From Flemingiibacterium sp045632605 (lineage in GTDB: Bacteria; Bacillota; Clostridia; Oscillospirales; CAG-272), in NCBI GenBank assembly GCA_045632605.1, contig JAZQXA010000056.1:1-7312 (forward strand): a stretch of DNA of 7,312 bases, in the 5' to 3' direction. Below, in pieces: positions 5,559 to 7,312 of this stretch. The position numbers were made by a program, and so were the translations under genes. A model generated the notes under the pieces. The model saw only the letters and a program-made list of their open reading frames with translations. It was not told the origin of the DNA and searched no databases. How positions within the stretch are numbered: the first letter of the stretch is position 1; each line of letters begins with the position of its first letter.

Positions 5559-7277
5559 ATGACCTATCAGGAAAATTATAAGCGCTGGCTCGAAAGCGAC
5601 AAGGTTGACGAAGCAACAAAAGCAGAGCTTCGTTCTATCGCCGGCGACGATGAAGAAATAAAGTTACGCTTTATAAAGTCGCTTGAATTCGGTACTGCCG
5701 GACTTCGCGGCGTAATGGTTGCCGGAACTAACGCAATGAATGTTTACACAGTTGCTCACGCAACCCAGGGACTTGCCGACCTTATTAACAAGGAGGGGAA
5801 GGCTGACCGGGGAGTTGCGATAGCTTTTGATTCGAGAAACAATTCGGAACTGTTTGCCCATTGTGCAGCGAGTGTGCTTGCGGCGAACGGAATCAAAGTA
5901 AAAATATTCGACAGTCTTCGCCCGACTCCGGTGCTTTCGTTTGCGGTGCGCGAGCTTCACACTATTGCCGGTATCAATATTACCGCTTCGCACAATCCGA
6001 AGCAGTATAATGGCTATAAGGCGTACTGGGAAGACGGTGCACAGCTTCCGCCGGACCATGCGGCAACTGTATCGGAATTTATTGCGGCGGCGGATATTTT
6101 TGACGACGTAAAGACTATAGATTTTGAAAAGGCTCTTGCAGACGGAGTTATCGAATATATCCCCGAATCACTTGATGAAGCATATATGAAAAATGTCATT
6201 GCGGAAGCGGTTAATCCGGGCGTTATAAGCAAGGTTGCAGATGACCTCGAAATTGTATACACTCCGCTTCACGGTGCCGGACACAAGATTATTCCCGAGG
6301 TGCTTCGCCGCGTTGGACTTAAGCACATTGCTGTCGTTGACGAGCAGATGGTGCTCGACGGCGATTTCCCGACGATATCTTATCCAAACCCCGAGTTTCC
6401 CGAGGCATTTGAGCTTGGAATCAAGCTTGCCGAAAAGGTTAACAGTGATCTCATCATTGCAACTGACCCCGATGCTGACCGTGTTGGCATAATGTCGCGT
6501 GACAAGTCGGGCAAGTTTGTCCGTCTGACGGGTAATCAGGTCGGAGCACTTCTGCTTGACTATATTATCACCGCATATGAAGAAACGGGAATGCCCGAGA
6601 ATCCTTATGCGATTAAGACCATCGTTTCGACGGAGATGGTTACAAAGATTTGTAAGGACCATAATATTCGCTTGCACAATGTTCTCACTGGCTTCAAGTT
6701 TATCGGAGAGGTAATAAAACAGTATGAAACCACCGGACATGACAATTATATCTTCGGCTTTGAGGAGAGCTACGGTTATTTAAAGGGAACATATGCACGC
6801 GACAAGGATGCTGTTGTTGCAACAATGCTTCTCTGCGAAATGGCGGCTTACTACAGCACAAAGGGCATGACTCTCTGCGATGCACTGCAGGGACTTTATG
6901 ACCGCTATGGCTATTATGATGAGGGAGCGGCGAACATCTATATGGAAGGTCTTGACGGCCTTGAAAAGATGAAAAATCTGATGAACAGACTGCGCAGTGA
7001 TCCACCGGCGGAGCTTGCCGGCTACAAGGTTATTGAGCGCCGTGACTATCTTAACGATACAGTGCTTGATATTGCAACGGGCAAGGTTACTTCAACTGGA
7101 CTTCCATCCTCAAATGTGCTTTATTTTGTAACCGAGCCGGGCGATGTTATCGTAATGCGTCCGTCGGGTACAGAGCCGAAAATTAAAATATATATTCTTG
7201 CGCACGGTGAGTCGCTTGAAGCGGTTAAAGAGAAAATTGCCGCTTACGACAAAATTACCGACACATGGGTTGAATAA
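5559..7277 (+). CDS. Phosphoglucomutase/phosphomannomutase (alpha-D-phosphohexomutase, PgcA-like)
   Basis: This 572-residue cytoplasmic enzyme interconverts hexose 1- and 6-phosphates, most likely glucose-1-P and glucose-6-P, linking glycolysis to UDP-glucose, glycogen and envelope glycan synthesis. All four phosphohexomutase domains are present: FGTAGLRG (44-51) near the N-terminus; the phosphoserine loop TASHNP (142-147, Ser144); the magnesium loop TDPDADR (302-308, Asp303/305/307); the sugar-binding loop GFEESYGY (400-407); and the phosphate-binding loop RPSGTEP (534-540). Length and the opening YQENYKRWLES resemble Bacillus subtilis PgcA and the PGM2 branch rather than the shorter ManB/GlmM enzymes. 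The in-frame ATG at 5547 is rejected because it overlaps the ribosome binding site at 5549-5556. All catalytic residues are intact. Preference for glucose over mannose is inferred from the subfamily. Confidence 0.96.
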   Translation: MTYQENYKRWLESDKVDEATKAELRSIAGDDEEIKLRFIKSLEFGTAGLRGVMVAGTNAMNVYTVAHATQGLADLINKEGKADRGVAIAFDSRNNSELFAHCAASVLAANGIKVKIFDSLRPTPVLSFAVRELHTIAGINITASHNPKQYNGYKAYWEDGAQLPPDHAATVSEFIAAADIFDDVKTIDFEKALADGVIEYIPESLDEAYMKNVIAEAVNPGVISKVADDLEIVYTPLHGAGHKIIPEVLRRVGLKHIAVVDEQMVLDGDFPTISYPNPEFPEAFELGIKLAEKVNSDLIIATDPDADRVGIMSRDKSGKFVRLTGNQVGALLLDYIITAYEETGMPENPYAIKTIVSTEMVTKICKDHNIRLHNVLTGFKFIGEVIKQYETTGHDNYIFGFEESYGYLKGTYARDKDAVVATMLLCEMAAYYSTKGMTLCDALQGLYDRYGYYDEGAANIYMEGLDGLEKMKNLMNRLRSDPPAELAGYKVIERRDYLNDTVLDIATGKVTSTGLPSSNVLYFVTEPGDVIVMRPSGTEPKIKIYILAHGESLEAVKEKIAAYDKITDTWVE

Positions 7278-7287
7278 AATATTATTG

Positions 7288-7312
7288 AGGGCTGTTATTA
7301 AGTAACAGCTCT
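7288..7312 (+). terminator. Terminator-like hairpin at the window edge
   Basis: A 10-bp stem pairs 7288-7297 with 7303-7312 around a TTAAG loop and contains one G-U pair. It begins ten bases after the phosphohexomutase stop codon. The window ends exactly at the stem, so the T-run needed to confirm an intrinsic terminator cannot be seen. Confidence 0.7.

Overview
The window reads as an ordinary stretch of chromosome from a member of the Bacillota, most likely class Clostridia (an Oscillospiraceae/Ruminococcaceae-like gut organism). This is inferred from several things: Shine-Dalgarno sites of the AAAGGA/GGAGG type, a consensus sigma-A promoter, a PgcA-like phosphohexomutase, a clostridial-looking HtpG and AroC, and a stand-alone TSCPD protein. 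All six genes are on the + strand and tightly packed. There is no RNA gene, insertion sequence, CRISPR array or phage signature.

Layout. At 2-1072 is a complete Gfo/Idh/MocA-family NAD(P)-dependent oxidoreductase whose upstream region lies outside the window. It is closed by a strong intrinsic terminator (1090-1120). A 157-base gap (1073-1229) then holds the terminator, a near-perfect TTGACA-N17-TAAAAT promoter and an inverted repeat at the predicted transcription start. These lead into htpG (1230-3104), the bacterial Hsp90. Sixty bases further on, with a hairpin but no U-tract between, is aroC (3165-4253, chorismate synthase). The next gene (4253-5200) overlaps aroC by one base and encodes a divergent protein of prephenate dehydratase/ACT type. 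A small six-cysteine TSCPD protein (5255-5515) and a phosphoglucomutase/phosphomannomutase (5559-7277) follow, and a terminator-like hairpin sits at the window edge (7288-7312).

How the genes relate. From the htpG promoter to the final hairpin no clear internal terminator is visible, so htpG-aroC-PDT/ACT-TSCPD-pgm may be partly co-transcribed; a TATAAT box at 5204 could restart transcription for the last two genes. The only tight functional link is aroC with the PDT/ACT gene: AroC makes chorismate, and true PDT/ACT proteins act downstream on the phenylalanine branch under phenylalanine feedback. In this protein the PDT part looks reduced to one lobe and several signature motifs are altered. 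It may therefore be a regulator or a decayed P-protein rather than a working dehydratase. This is the most interesting object in the window. The rest is housekeeping, and I see no convincing new multi-gene system.
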